Part shown: in pieces, positions 20,617-30,418 of the stretch | Layout: each line of letters opens with the position of its first letter | How positions within the stretch are numbered: the first letter of the stretch is position 1 | DNA from: Thelonectria olida | Lineage: Eukaryota > Ascomycota > Sordariomycetes > Hypocreales > Nectriaceae | Length of the DNA: 64,000 nt | Reading direction: 5' to 3' | NCBI GenBank assembly: GCA_020736575.1 | Contig: JAGPYM010000019.1 | Location: 620,001 to 684,000 of the forward strand | Notes under the pieces: generated by a model | The model's input: the letters and a program-made list of their open reading frames with translations, nothing else | Told to the model about the DNA's origin: nothing | The model's database searches: none | Translations under genes and position numbers: made by a program

Positions 20617-23600
20617 CTACTCTACATAAGATTCAGCAGCAATCTCCCTTAGAGATGGGCCTTGCAAGAGCCGCATAATGGGGTAGCTAGTTTGCATCTC
20701 ACGTAGGATAATTCCCCGGACCTGCGTCAGTGTCATTGAGTCAAGGGCATATCTGTCAATCTTCTCCGTCGGAGAGATGAGATCGGGCTCTGCGCCAACG
20801 ATTCTGGCGAGAGCGAGACGGAGCTGGTCAGCCACGAAGTCAATCCTCTCGCCGGGAGGCAACGCCTCAGCGCGTGCTCGAACAGACGCCGCGGCCTGAT
20901 GACGAGGAGCGCCAGTGCTGATATGACGAACCTCGCGGAAGGCCTCGTCATGCAGCAGGTTTGGATAGGCTTTGAAGAAGCGCTGCCAGTCTATGTCGGC
21001 GATCATGCGCTGGGTGACGCCTTGCACCATGGCACACTCCAGGCCTTGTATCACATCAGGGAGAGCCATGCGCGGAAGGCCACATGAAGAGAGGACGTCA
21101 AGTACCTTGTTCGTATTAGCTGAGCCACGGGACATGCCCGCGTAGTCGCCGAGCACGCCGAGATTAATCGACAGGCCAGGTTGGCCGCTTGCCTGACGAC
21201 GATGCGCCAAGAGATCCAAGAATTGGTTGGCTGCGGCGTAGCTGAATTGGCCGACCAAACCTAGCACGCTGGAGCAAGAGGATACCGTGATAAAGAAATC
21301 TAGTCGTGTGTCCTGCGTAGCGTGATGCAAATGCCAGGCACCTAGAGCTTTTGGAGCAAACACGCCCCAGAAGCGATCCAGAGTCAACTCGTGTGCGAAC
21401 GCATCGTCAATTATGCCTGCACTATGGATCACGCCGGCGAGAGGTGGGAACTGTTGTAGGCGCGTCATCAGCGCCGAGACAGATTCTTCGTCAGCGACAT
21501 CAGCCAGTTCCAGGTACACAGATACGCCGCTTTGCTCCAGTCTTTTGATCGTCTGTTGGTCATCGGCCCTCTTTGGTCCAGAGCGGCTGACCAAGGCCAA
21601 ATGGCGTGCGCCACGGGAAGCAAGCATCCGTGCAACCTCGAGGCCGAAACCACTGGCACCTCCGGTAATGAGATACGTGCGGTCTGCCAGCAAGGATGGG
21701 TGTGCCGGGGGAAGCGCCGTCACATTCGTCCCCGTCGGCATTGTGATGGCCACCTTCCCAAGCACGACCCCGCGTGATAGTGCGTTCAATGCTCCCGATA
21801 CATTCGTAACAGGATACTCGGTGATGGGATGTGGAGCGAGATCACCGCACGCGAACAGGGCAGCGACTTGATCGAGGATCTGTCGGTGGCAAGCCGGGCG
21901 CTGCAACGCCAGTCGGTCTATGTCAACCGTAAAGAACGAGCAGTTATTGCCGAGTCGCTCTAGGCCGAGACGGGTGTTCTTATAGATGTCGGTTTTACCA
22001 ATCTCAACAAACCGACCAAAGGAGGCCAGGCAGGCAATCCCTTGCTGAAGGAGCTGCCCGGTCAACGAGTTCAAAACCACATCAACACCTCGGCCGTTGG
22101 TACGTTTCATAACCTCATCCCGGAAGGCCGGCGAGCGCGAATCGAAAACCGCCTCCGCGCCTAGGCGCCCGAGCTGTGCGCGACGTTCCGTCGTTCCAGC
22201 CGTGGCGAAGACTCGGGCACCGAGCTTTTTCGCGAGCCGAATGGCCGCCATGCCGACACCGCCTGCCCCGGCGTGAACCAGCACCGTCTCTCCGGGTTCG
22301 AGCCTCGCAAGGTGGACGAGGGCATAGGAAGCCGTCATATAGACCACGGGCAAGCAAGCAGCCTGGGCGAAGCTGAGGTTCAAGGGCATCGCCGCAACGA
22401 GGTCGCGACGAGCCACGACTCGACCCGCGAAGCCGTTGGCCACGCGTGCAATAACGGCATCTCCCGGAGCAAGATCCTTGACTTCCGCGCCCGTGGCCAG
22501 AACACGGCCCGCTACCTCCAGCCCGAGCTTCTGACCTGCCAAGCTCTCGCTTACGGCTCGCTGAGCAAGCAGACCCATCGCGTTCATGACATCCTTAAAG
22601 TTGACTCCAGCAGCATGGACCTCGATGGACACCTCGTCGGGTTCGAGACACCTCGTTGTCTGCCGCCGAATGCTCAGCCCATCCAGCGAACCCCCTGAAT
22701 CGCTCCAGCAAACGTAGGCCCCGCCGATGGCTGGCATGCTGACGGCAGATCGGGATTCAGCCTCTGCAACGTCGACAGGGACGATGCGACGAGCGAATCG
22801 TGCACTAGCGCGCAGAGCGATCACTGTATCACGACCTGCCACAGGATGGTGGCGCAGCTCATCAGCTAGCAGTTCGACCGGAACATCAGATGGGATCATC
22901 GAGAGGTCAATGACACGAAAGAGCACCTCTGGTATCTCATTTGCGAGCACACGCACAGTGGCCTCCAAGGCCGCAGCAGTTGGGTCGCAATCGCCATCAT
23001 TCGGGGCGACACAGGCACCTCGGGTCAAGACTACAACCTCTGGGACTGCACCAGTGGCCTTGAGCCACCTTGCCAACTCTAAGAGGTACGTGACCGGTGG
23101 CTCAAGAGCCTCACGCGGTCTCGTGGAGATGGAGTTGTGAGCTGGGAGCACAATGAGGGTGCGTTGTCTGAGCGAGACATTGCCCAGTGACTCCCCAACA
23201 GCGGCAGCTGATGATACTTGATGTACAGGCGCCCCAGGAAAGGCGCGGAGCAATGCAGCTCTAACATAATCTTCATGGTCCATCGAGCCCAGTATATTGA
23301 TATTGATAGAGGCAGCGTTATCAGTGAGCTGATCAGCCTCAAGCGGCGCCGGGTCGAAGCGAACCTCGCATTCCCGGGCTGCTTGCGCCTGGGAGCCTGC
23401 GACGCGTTTGGTAGTGAGCTCTGTGATTTGAGCGATTACATTGCCATCGTTATCGTACACACATGCGTTGAAACATAAAAAGGTGTTGTCATGGCGAGAG
23501 ACTTGCACATGTGCCCAAGCCGCCGTGACGCCTTTCATATCGGCAAGTCGCACACGTTGGATGCCGTTGGGGAGAAATGCGTAATGGGGATCGCCACGGT

Positions 23601-26600
23601 GCTGCTGCTCCGCAAACGCCATATGCAGGCAGGCATCCAAGAGAGCCGGATGGAAGTGGAATCGACTCGCCTCTGTGTGACATGTCGTAGGGAGCTCAAC
23701 ACGCCCAAAGAGCTCCATGCCGTGACGCCAGAGCGAGCGTATGCCCCGAAAAGCATCGCCATATCGTAGACCGGAGCGATCAAGATTTGAGTAGAACGCC
23801 GTGACATCCACAGGGTCGCCTCGTTGCAATCGCTCTCGAATGCTGTCTAGATTCTCCCCAGCCATGGCTGGAGGAAGGTCGAGGCTGTTGAAGCGACCGC
23901 GCGAGGATTGCTGCCAGGGCATCTCAGGAGCAGCACGAGAGCTGATGACGTAGTCGCCCAGGTCGGTCGTAACCTCGAGGAGAGCTTGAGGGGCTTCTTC
24001 ATTGCTGTCTGTCAACACTATCGGGTGTTCAATCCGCACATCTTCGAGAACGACGTCCCCTTGCGAAGTGAGCGACTTTGCAGCTGCGTATGCGACTTCA
24101 AGATGACCGGTAGCGGGAAAAACGATAGTCCCGTCGACCTGATGGTCCATGAGGAAGGGCGACGTGCCAGTACTCAGCCGCAGGGTGAAAACGCCGCGAT
24201 TGTCATCGAGAAGTTGGAGGTTATCGTCAATGAGCGGGTGAGAGGATACCTCAATACGCCTCTGTCTTGCAATCGGAGTTTCAAACCAATGGCGCTGGCG
24301 CTGGAAGGCATAGAGTGGTAGGGGAGCCAAGTTCCCACAGCCGCCGTTGAACTTGTCCAAATCTACTGAGGGAACAGTAGCAGCGTGTGCGGCACCTATA
24401 AGGACAGCAAGGGCTTGAACCTCCCGCTCACGTGTCATACTTGGGAGTACGAGGGCAGGTTTAGCAGCGGCATTCGCAACCCCGACTGTGCCCGATACCA
24501 AGACAGGATGGGGGCCGATCTCGACGAAGAAATCAAATCCATCATCGAGCATACGGGTTACAGCGTCTGTATACCGCACTGGTTTCCGGACATTCTCGAA
24601 CCAATATGAAGCCGTAAGGTGCGTGCCGGGGCAGCGCTGAGCAGTCACAGTAGAATAAAGCGGGATATGGGCGAGATGGCCCTGGAAAGGTGATAAGGCG
24701 TCAATCAGAGCGGGTTCTACAGCGTCCATGAACCGGCTGTGGTAAGGGATCTCAACCTTGACGAAACGTGCGAAAACGCTGCGCGCTTGGAGAGCGTCAG
24801 CAATCTCCTCAAGAGATTCACGGTCGCCGGCGAGCGTCAGGGCCTGGGGACCGTTGTAAGCGGCGACCTCGACCCGCCCAGCAAGGGGCTGGATGAGCTG
24901 CTCGGCCTCACCAGGAGAAAGACCCACGGCGAGCATAGCGCCACAGCCAGCAGCCTTGCTCTGGGCTTCAGAGCGCAGACAGATAATGCCCACGGCATCT
25001 TCAAGTGTCAAGGCACCTGCAATATGCCCAGCAGCAATCTCACCCATGGAGTGACCCACGACGGCGTCAGGTACAATGCCGTATGACATGAGAAGTCGCG
25101 CTAGCGCGACTTGGATTCCCGCAATAGCGGGTTGAACTATCTTTGTATCATTCAGCCGAGATTCAGCTCCATCACGGGCAATCTCTTCCCGAATGGAGAA
25201 GTTGGCGCGAGCTTTCAATACCTCATCAAAGGCCTCCAGGGCAGAGCGGAAGACGGGCTCTTGATCGGCAAGCTTCCGTCCCATCCCGAACCACTGCCCT
25301 CCCTGCCCGGAGAATGCAAACGCTATTCTGGGTCTGGTTGAGATGGAGCGGTGCAAAGTAATACAGCCCTGCGGTGACTCTCCCCTGGCCATCGCCTCGA
25401 GCATGGCGCAGAGAGCATCGCGACAGGGAGCCACGACCACGAAGGCATGCGGCAGGCGGCTCCGGCGAGTGCACAGAGTATAGGCCACATCATGAAGGTC
25501 AACTGGCGACTGCCTGACATAGGCCGCGAGCGCGCCAGCCATGGCCTGAAGAGCTTTTGGGGCGCGGGCCGAGATCACAAAGACTCGCGGCGGATGGGTG
25601 GCAGAGATACGTCGCGGGACCGGATGACGAGAAGCCTCCAGGACCATGTGCGCGTTCGTGCCGCCAGCGCCGAATGAGTTTACTCCAACTCGAATAGGCT
25701 CGGAGATGCCCATAATAGAAATGTTCCTTCGAGGCACCGCCAGACCCAAGCTACTAAAGGGGATTGCTTGGTTAGGGTTGTGATGATGCACCTGTGCTGG
25801 CACCAAAGCGTGATGGGTGACAAGCGCGGCCTTGATTAACCCAGCAACACCTGAAGCACCTTCCAAATGGCCAATGTTCCCTTTGACAGAACCAATCCAC
25901 AAGGGTGCCGACCGTCCACGACCGAGTACGTCGCCAAGGGCACCCGCTTCAACCGGATCGCCGACTGGTGTCCCCGGGCCGTGGGTCTCAACATAGCGTA
26001 TGGTGATGGGATCGACTCCTGCGACCCTGTAGGCATCATGCAGCATGGAGACTTGAGCGGCGAGGCTTGGCACCATGATGCCCTCAGGGGTGTAGCCGTC
26101 TTGGTTGACGGCGGAGCCACGGACAACGGCATAGATCCTGTCGCCAGCTTCAACAGCCTTGAGAGGCTTGAGGTAGACGATGCCAACGCCTTCGCTGCGG
26201 ACGTAGCCGTTGGCGCCTTCGTCAAAAGACTTGCACCGACCGTCGGGGCTCAGAAACCCTGCCTTGGACATCATGATGCTCGACTCGGGTCGGAGAATGG
26301 CATTCACTCCACCGGCGAGAGCCCCGTCAGCCTCGCCGTTCCAGATACTCTGGCAGGCGAGGTGAATAGCCACTAGGCTGCCTGAGCAGGCTGTGTCAAG
26401 AGTGACACTGGGCCCCCGTAGGTCGAACCGGTGGGATACGCGGTTAGCAATGCCGCAAGTCGAGACACCCATGGCCACATGTGGACTGATGCTGTCGCGC
26501 TGCAGCGTGCTGGTCTGTGAACACATGTGATCGTACATGAAGGCGCCCATGAAGACGCTGGTGCGCGACCCGGCGACGTTTTCGACAGGTATGCCAGCAT

Positions 26601-26937
26601 CCTCCAGAGCATGATATGTGGCCTCGAGGGCAAGACGCTGCTGCGGGTCGAGACGGGCAGCGTGCGCAGGGAAGAGATCGAAGAATTCTGCATCGAATGA
26701 GAGAATATCGTCCACAAAGCCTCCATTCCGATTTCGCACGGCGCCAGTCTTGCGCAGGTCAGGGTCGTGGAAGGCATTGATGTTGAACCTGTCACTGGGA
26801 ACTTCCGAGACAAGGTCTGCGCCTTTCAGGAGCGCGTCCCACAGCTCGGCTGGACTTGAGATGCCACCCGGGAAACGACACGCCATGCCGACAATGGCGA
26901 TGGGCTCCCGGCCACCGTTGAGTATCGCCTCGCCCAT
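20617..26937 (-). CDS. Reducing type I polyketide synthase, KS-AT-DH-ER-KR-ACP, intronless, 2106 aa
   Basis: One unbroken frame. KS about 11-435: Cys184 in DTACSGS, His319 in VETHGPGTPVGD, His357 in GNIGHLEG. AT about 535-860: Ser630 in GHSMGEIAAG. DH about 899-1175: His932 in DHQVDGTIVFP, Asp1101 in HPALLDACLH. A linker of about 235 residues (1180-1415) looks like the structural half-KR. ER about 1415-1735: HAGAGGVGMAA at 1555. KR about 1750-1985: TGGASGFG at 1758, Tyr1900 in YAAAN. ACP about 2030-2100: Ser2067 in LDSM. No methyltransferase, condensation, reductase-release or thioesterase domain is present, so all reductive steps are encoded but the release step is not. Fungal HR-PKSs are usually 2300-2600 aa with a MeT or MeT remnant between DH and ER. 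This size and order match the mycocerosic-acid-synthase type instead, which raises the possibility of bacterial ancestry (inference). All catalytic residues checked are intact. The product is unknown. Confidence 0.95.
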   Translation of the reverse strand: MGEAILNGGREPIAIVGMACRFPGGISSPAELWDALLKGADLVSEVPSDRFNINAFHDPDLRKTGAVRNRNGGFVDDILSFDAEFFDLFPAHAARLDPQQRLALEATYHALEDAGIPVENVAGSRTSVFMGAFMYDHMCSQTSTLQRDSISPHVAMGVSTCGIANRVSHRFDLRGPSVTLDTACSGSLVAIHLACQSIWNGEADGALAGGVNAILRPESSIMMSKAGFLSPDGRCKSFDEGANGYVRSEGVGIVYLKPLKAVEAGDRIYAVVRGSAVNQDGYTPEGIMVPSLAAQVSMLHDAYRVAGVDPITIRYVETHGPGTPVGDPVEAGALGDVLGRGRSAPLWIGSVKGNIGHLEGASGVAGLIKAALVTHHALVPAQVHHHNPNQAIPFSSLGLAVPRRNISIMGISEPIRVGVNSFGAGGTNAHMVLEASRHPVPRRISATHPPRVFVISARAPKALQAMAGALAAYVRQSPVDLHDVAYTLCTRRSRLPHAFVVVAPCRDALCAMLEAMARGESPQGCITLHRSISTRPRIAFAFSGQGGQWFGMGRKLADQEPVFRSALEAFDEVLKARANFSIREEIARDGAESRLNDTKIVQPAIAGIQVALARLLMSYGIVPDAVVGHSMGEIAAGHIAGALTLEDAVGIICLRSEAQSKAAGCGAMLAVGLSPGEAEQLIQPLAGRVEVAAYNGPQALTLAGDRESLEEIADALQARSVFARFVKVEIPYHSRFMDAVEPALIDALSPFQGHLAHIPLYSTVTAQRCPGTHLTASYWFENVRKPVRYTDAVTRMLDDGFDFFVEIGPHPVLVSGTVGVANAAAKPALVLPSMTREREVQALAVLIGAAHAATVPSVDLDKFNGGCGNLAPLPLYAFQRQRHWFETPIARQRRIEVSSHPLIDDNLQLLDDNRGVFTLRLSTGTSPFLMDHQVDGTIVFPATGHLEVAYAAAKSLTSQGDVVLEDVRIEHPIVLTDSNEEAPQALLEVTTDLGDYVISSRAAPEMPWQQSSRGRFNSLDLPPAMAGENLDSIRERLQRGDPVDVTAFYSNLDRSGLRYGDAFRGIRSLWRHGMELFGRVELPTTCHTEASRFHFHPALLDACLHMAFAEQQHRGDPHYAFLPNGIQRVRLADMKGVTAAWAHVQVSRHDNTFLCFNACVYDNDGNVIAQITELTTKRVAGSQAQAARECEVRFDPAPLEADQLTDNAASININILGSMDHEDYVRAALLRAFPGAPVHQVSSAAAVGESLGNVSLRQRTLIVLPAHNSISTRPREALEPPVTYLLELARWLKATGAVPEVVVLTRGACVAPNDGDCDPTAAALEATVRVLANEIPEVLFRVIDLSMIPSDVPVELLADELRHHPVAGRDTVIALRASARFARRIVPVDVAEAESRSAVSMPAIGGAYVCWSDSGGSLDGLSIRRQTTRCLEPDEVSIEVHAAGVNFKDVMNAMGLLAQRAVSESLAGQKLGLEVAGRVLATGAEVKDLAPGDAVIARVANGFAGRVVARRDLVAAMPLNLSFAQAACLPVVYMTASYALVHLARLEPGETVLVHAGAGGVGMAAIRLAKKLGARVFATAGTTERRAQLGRLGAEAVFDSRSPAFRDEVMKRTNGRGVDVVLNSLTGQLLQQGIACLASFGRFVEIGKTDIYKNTRLGLERLGNNCSFFTVDIDRLALQRPACHRQILDQVAALFACGDLAPHPITEYPVTNVSGALNALSRGVVLGKVAITMPTGTNVTALPPAHPSLLADRTYLITGGASGFGLEVARMLASRGARHLALVSRSGPKRADDQQTIKRLEQSGVSVYLELADVADEESVSALMTRLQQFPPLAGVIHSAGIIDDAFAHELTLDRFWGVFAPKALGAWHLHHATQDTRLDFFITVSSCSSVLGLVGQFSYAAANQFLDLLAHRRQASGQPGLSINLGVLGDYAGMSRGSANTNKVLDVLSSCGLPRMALPDVIQGLECAMVQGVTQRMIADIDWQRFFKAYPNLLHDEAFREVRHISTGAPRHQAAASVRARAEALPPGERIDFVADQLRLALARIVGAEPDLISPTEKIDRYALDSMTLTQVRGIILREMQTSYPIMRLLQGPSLREIAAESYVE

Positions 26938-27399
26938 GGTTTTGAAATATGGTACTGGCTGAATCTAGCAGGATCCTTCACAACTGGCGAAGGACGAGAT
27001 CGTCGTAGAGGGCGGAGGATGCAGACACAAAGATCTAGTCGAGATGAGAATTTGGATCAAGGGGTAGCAGGAAGAGGACAAACGGTTATTCAACGTTATT
27101 CGCATTGTTGTGGAGAAAGTCAAATACTGTTAGCTTCTGACTCGGTTCCTTGACGTGTTTCACACTCATTAGCCACGGAGAAAGCCAAATACCCAAGAGT
27201 AGCAAGACGTCGACTGAGGCACCTGGTAGTTGAACCGAGCCTGTCCAACAGACCGATCTAGATTTGCGACTAGATCCGGCCATCTGATCACTTCGGCATG
27301 GAGGCCCCCGTTTTACTACCTGTGGCTTGGGACTATTGTCTTGATTGGCTTCGCTTTGAATACCTAACTACGACAGCGTGGGACGGAGTGGCAGTAGTT
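26938..27399. promoter_or_regulatory. PKS upstream region
   Basis: About 460 bp between the PKS start and the AT-rich block. It contains a near-duplicate motif pair (GGAGAAAGTCAAATAC at 27111 and GGAGAAAGCCAAATAC at 27177). I found no CGGCCGC-N5-CCGC element here, unlike the promoters of the genes to the right. Confidence 0.45.
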
Positions 27400-27921
27400 C
27401 TCTTTAAAGTATAGAGTAGCATTTATAAAGTAATAAGTTTAGCTCTAGTATATATAATATTGCTTATAAGTTAGCTAATACCTGGGTCAGCTAACTGCTT
27501 TTTATATTTAAGCTTAGCTAGCTAATAAAAAAAATAGAGATTTAATATATTTAATATAATATAATATATATTAAACTAAGTTTTATTAAATATATTAAAT
27601 TAATAAAAACTACTATTACTTACTATTTTATTTAACTTATTATTACTTTTAAAAAGTATATTTTAATATAATATTTAAAATTTATTTTAATAGTAATTTA
27701 TTTATAATAGTAAAAAAAAGAAAATTTAAAATTTAATTATAATTAAATATATAAAAAGGCACTTTTTTTATAATAATATAATTAATTTTTAATAGTAAAT
27801 AAAAGGGTTTTTATAATAGGGCTAGTATTATTATAATTTTATTATAATAGTTTAATAACTATTAAATTAAAATTAAATAGTAATTATTATTTATACTATT
27901 TTATATTTTTTATAACTAGCC

Positions 27922-27999
27922 CTATTTTATATTATTTATAACTACCCCTATTTTATATTATTTATAACTACCCCTATTTTATATTATTTATAGGGGGAA
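27922..27999. repeat. 26-bp tandem repeat, three units
   Basis: CTATTTTATATTATTTATAA recurs at 27922, 27948 and 27974 with an ACTACCC spacer, the last unit ending in a G-run. A simple satellite inside the AT-rich tract. Confidence 0.75.
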
Positions 28000-28295
28000 A
28001 GCTTTTAGCTTTTAAATATATATAAAATTAAATACTTTTATAAGCAATTAGCTATAGTATATAGCCTTATAATTAATTATAAATAGTAATTATAATAATT
28101 ATAATTAGTTATTAATATATATTTATTATATAATAGCTAGTAAGCTACTAGTAAATGCCTTATAAATATTTAATAATTCTTATTATTTTAATTTTATAAT
28201 TTATTAATTAAAATATTAAAAGTTAAATAGTAAAAAGTATAAATTATATTTATTATATTAAATTTAATTTTTTAAGTAATATAATACTATTTTTA

Positions 28296-28425
28296 AGTAA
28301 GGTTTACTTAGTAAGAACTTTTATTTTAAAACTAATTATAAGCTCTATTAAAAAGCTTATTATAATAGATATAAAGCTAGGGTTTAGCTTATATTAACTT
28401 TTATTATTATAATAACATTATTTTA
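28296..28425 (+). repeat. Dispersed degenerate repeat, copy 1
   Basis: Shares the order TAAGGTTTACTTAGTA, TTTTATTTTAAAACTAATTA, TATTAAAAAGCTTATTATAA, GCTAGGGTTTAGCTTATATT with copies at 61889-62032 and 62463-62600 (same strand) and 60120-60264 (opposite strand). The differences are mostly C-to-T or G-to-A. Confidence 0.75.
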
Positions 28426-28712
28426 TATTATTTATATTAAGATTTTATATTTATACTTTTTTAATTAATTTTTCTTTTAAATATTTTAAAATAATACTAT
28501 TTAAAAAAACTTATAAAAATAATAAAACAAATAATAAAATAATTTTAAAAAGTTTAATTTTATTAAATACTAATTAAGTATTATAATATTATAAACTTAT
28601 TAATTCTTTCTTATTATTTTAATATAAAGTACTAAAATAATTGTTAGTAAAATTAAATAAAAAGTAACTAAATGTTAATCTTCTCATCCTTAAGCTCATT
28701 CTCTATTCACTC

Positions 28713-29616
28713 CTACAACTTCTTAGCGAGAGCAGCATCGGTTGTGTGCGGCTTGCCTAAGCCGGTCCTGCCAAGAGGCCCATAGTACCTTCCTGATATA
28801 ACATTATTAGAGGTCGAAGCCCACAGCTGGTTAAGGGTTCCGGTTGGAACATCCACGCCAATGAAAGCTGTAGTGATTTTCCAAGCGATACGCATAATCC
28901 AACTGTTATCACTCATAGCGTTAGCCAGGTTAGTTGTAACCAGGCCGGGCTGAATGGAAGAGGTTGTGAGCTGGGGGTGGCGCCGGGCTAGCTCCTTGGC
29001 GTAGAGGGCGTTGGCGAGCTTGCTCTGCCCATAGCGAGTGATGGTGCTCAGCTTCTCAGCCTCGTTCTTGAGTGTGTCGAACAAGATGCCCTCATTGGGG
29101 GTATACTGGTGGGCTGCCGAGGCGTGGATGGTAACGCGCACGTCGGAGCTTGGTTCTTCGGCCGTGTTAAGCATCGTAGGCAGTAGAAGCTTGGCGAGAA
29201 AGGCATGCCCCATGTGATTGGTGCCAAATTGGACCTCGTAGCCATTATCGGTGGTCCCAGCTGGCACCGACATGATGCCAGCATTAAGAAGGAGAATGTC
29301 TAGGCGATCGGACTGTTGGTTGGGTAAAGGTCTTGGCCGACTCGCGGATCGAGAGGAACGATCCTAGATCCATCTGAAGGAACTTGATCGGTGGTGCCTT
29401 GGAAACCTGTGCCTTAATATCGGCGATGGCTTCGTCAGCCTTGGTCTTGCTACGAGCTCCGAGCCAGATCTCCTTAGGGCCATGTTTGGAGAACTCAAGA
29501 ATGGACTACTTGCCAAGACCACTGTTGCCACCAGTAACAAGAAAAACTTTTTCCTTGAGGGACGGAATGTCCTCGTCGGGGTTGAAATTGATGTTCTTGC
29601 TCCCCGAAGATCCCAT
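28713..29616 (-). pseudogene. Short-chain dehydrogenase/reductase, broken by a TAG and a frameshift
   Basis: From the ATG at 29616 the frame reads MGSSGSKNINFNPDEDIPSL and VFLVTGGNSGLGK (cofactor motif). It meets TAG at 29506-29508 exactly where the family has Gln (CAG to TAG), and continues in frame as SILEFSKHGPKEIWLGARSK and IKFLQMDLGSFLSIRESAKT. Near 29312-29320 a one-base shift is needed to resume at SDRLDILLLNAGIMS. The rest is intact to 28713, with YGQSKLANALYAKELARRHP (catalytic Tyr and Lys) and GRYYGPLGRTGLGKPHT. SDRs of this retinol-dehydrogenase-like group reduce or oxidise small carbonyl/alcohol substrates. It is a close relative of the intact SDR at 44891-45838. Divergent from regulator 1 across a shared 802-bp region. 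Confidence 0.85.
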
Positions 29617-30418
29617 TGTGATGACCGAGTAGTGGCTGTGGCGAGTGATTTTCACTCCAAGTTTGAGGATGTGGACTGGTATCCAAGATTGCTGTCGAAT
29701 CAACCGCCACTCTACTAAGAAGCGTGCAAGATGGTATCTCTTGTTCAGAAACTTGCGATACTGTTGAATTGGAAATGCTGATGCGATAGACTGTGGGAAC
29801 AAAGGGCAAGAATAAATAGGTATTGTGTCATGAGAAGCCCGAGTTTGGGTGTGGCCTCCTGGCCATCACGATTGTTATATACTCATATCACAAAGTGGCA
29901 GATATTTCCCTGCAACTGGCCATCTTTGTCCTTGTGTAAACCTTCTTCTGTTCGTGGGCGGAGTTGACGCAGGACGTTTCTCTAACTCCGAGAATGTTCA
30001 TGCAGCTGCCATTGTGGGACGCGCCACCAAGTCCAAGATTGCCGGGATCAGTGCGGCCGCATTCCCCGCACCGGTCCCTCCATCAGTCTCAGCCTCTCAC
30101 GTCAGCTGGTCAGCACGCTGTGCGAACGGCTCAGAAGTCAAGAAGGGATTCCCCGGGAGACTTGCTCGCGAAGCCGGGAAGCTACTCCATCTCCCTCCGC
30201 CTCAGTTTCTTGCTCTCTCCCGCAGTCAACTGGGTATGCATATGGGGGCAGCAGGCAACCAGAAATCTCCATAGCCAGACTATTACTTCTCGCTCCTCTT
30301 TCTCCTATACCTTGGGTTGCTTAGGGTTACAAGGCCCCGCAACGTGTCGTGGCGTACGGCTGATCTCCACCTCGCCTTGTCATGACACGCAGCAAAACAG
30401 AACCGGCCTCTACCTACC
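29617..30418. promoter_or_regulatory. Divergent promoter between the broken SDR and regulator 1
   Basis: 802 bp between the ATG of the minus-strand SDR (29616) and the ATG of the plus-strand Zn2Cys6 regulator (30419). It holds one copy of the shared element, listed separately at 30053-30070. No gene is recognised inside it. Confidence 0.6.
30053..30070 (+). promoter_or_regulatory. Shared element CGGCCGC-N5-CCGC, copy 1
   Basis: Sequence GCGGCCGC-ATTCC-CCGCA, 349 bp upstream of the regulator 1 ATG. It contains CGG/CCG triplets typical of sites bound by Zn2Cys6 proteins. Confidence 0.65.

Larger units (their letters stand above)
27400..28690. repeat. AT-rich tract, RIP-like
   Basis: An abrupt change to very high A+T with TA/TTA/ATA-dominated sequence and stops in all frames. 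It contains at 28296-28425 a degenerate copy of a repeat also found at 60.1-62.6 kb. The texture and the repeat content fit repeat-induced point mutation of transposon DNA. It separates the PKS from the rest of the biosynthetic-type genes. Confidence 0.8.

Noticed and set aside
22727..26376. Many 70-170 codon frames on the strand opposite the PKS
   Set aside because: GC-rich coding DNA commonly leaves open antisense frames; none shows domain features.
27400..28690. AT-rich block as a centromere or origin
   Set aside because: Too short and it contains a dispersed, transition-mutated repeat; RIP of a transposon explains it better.
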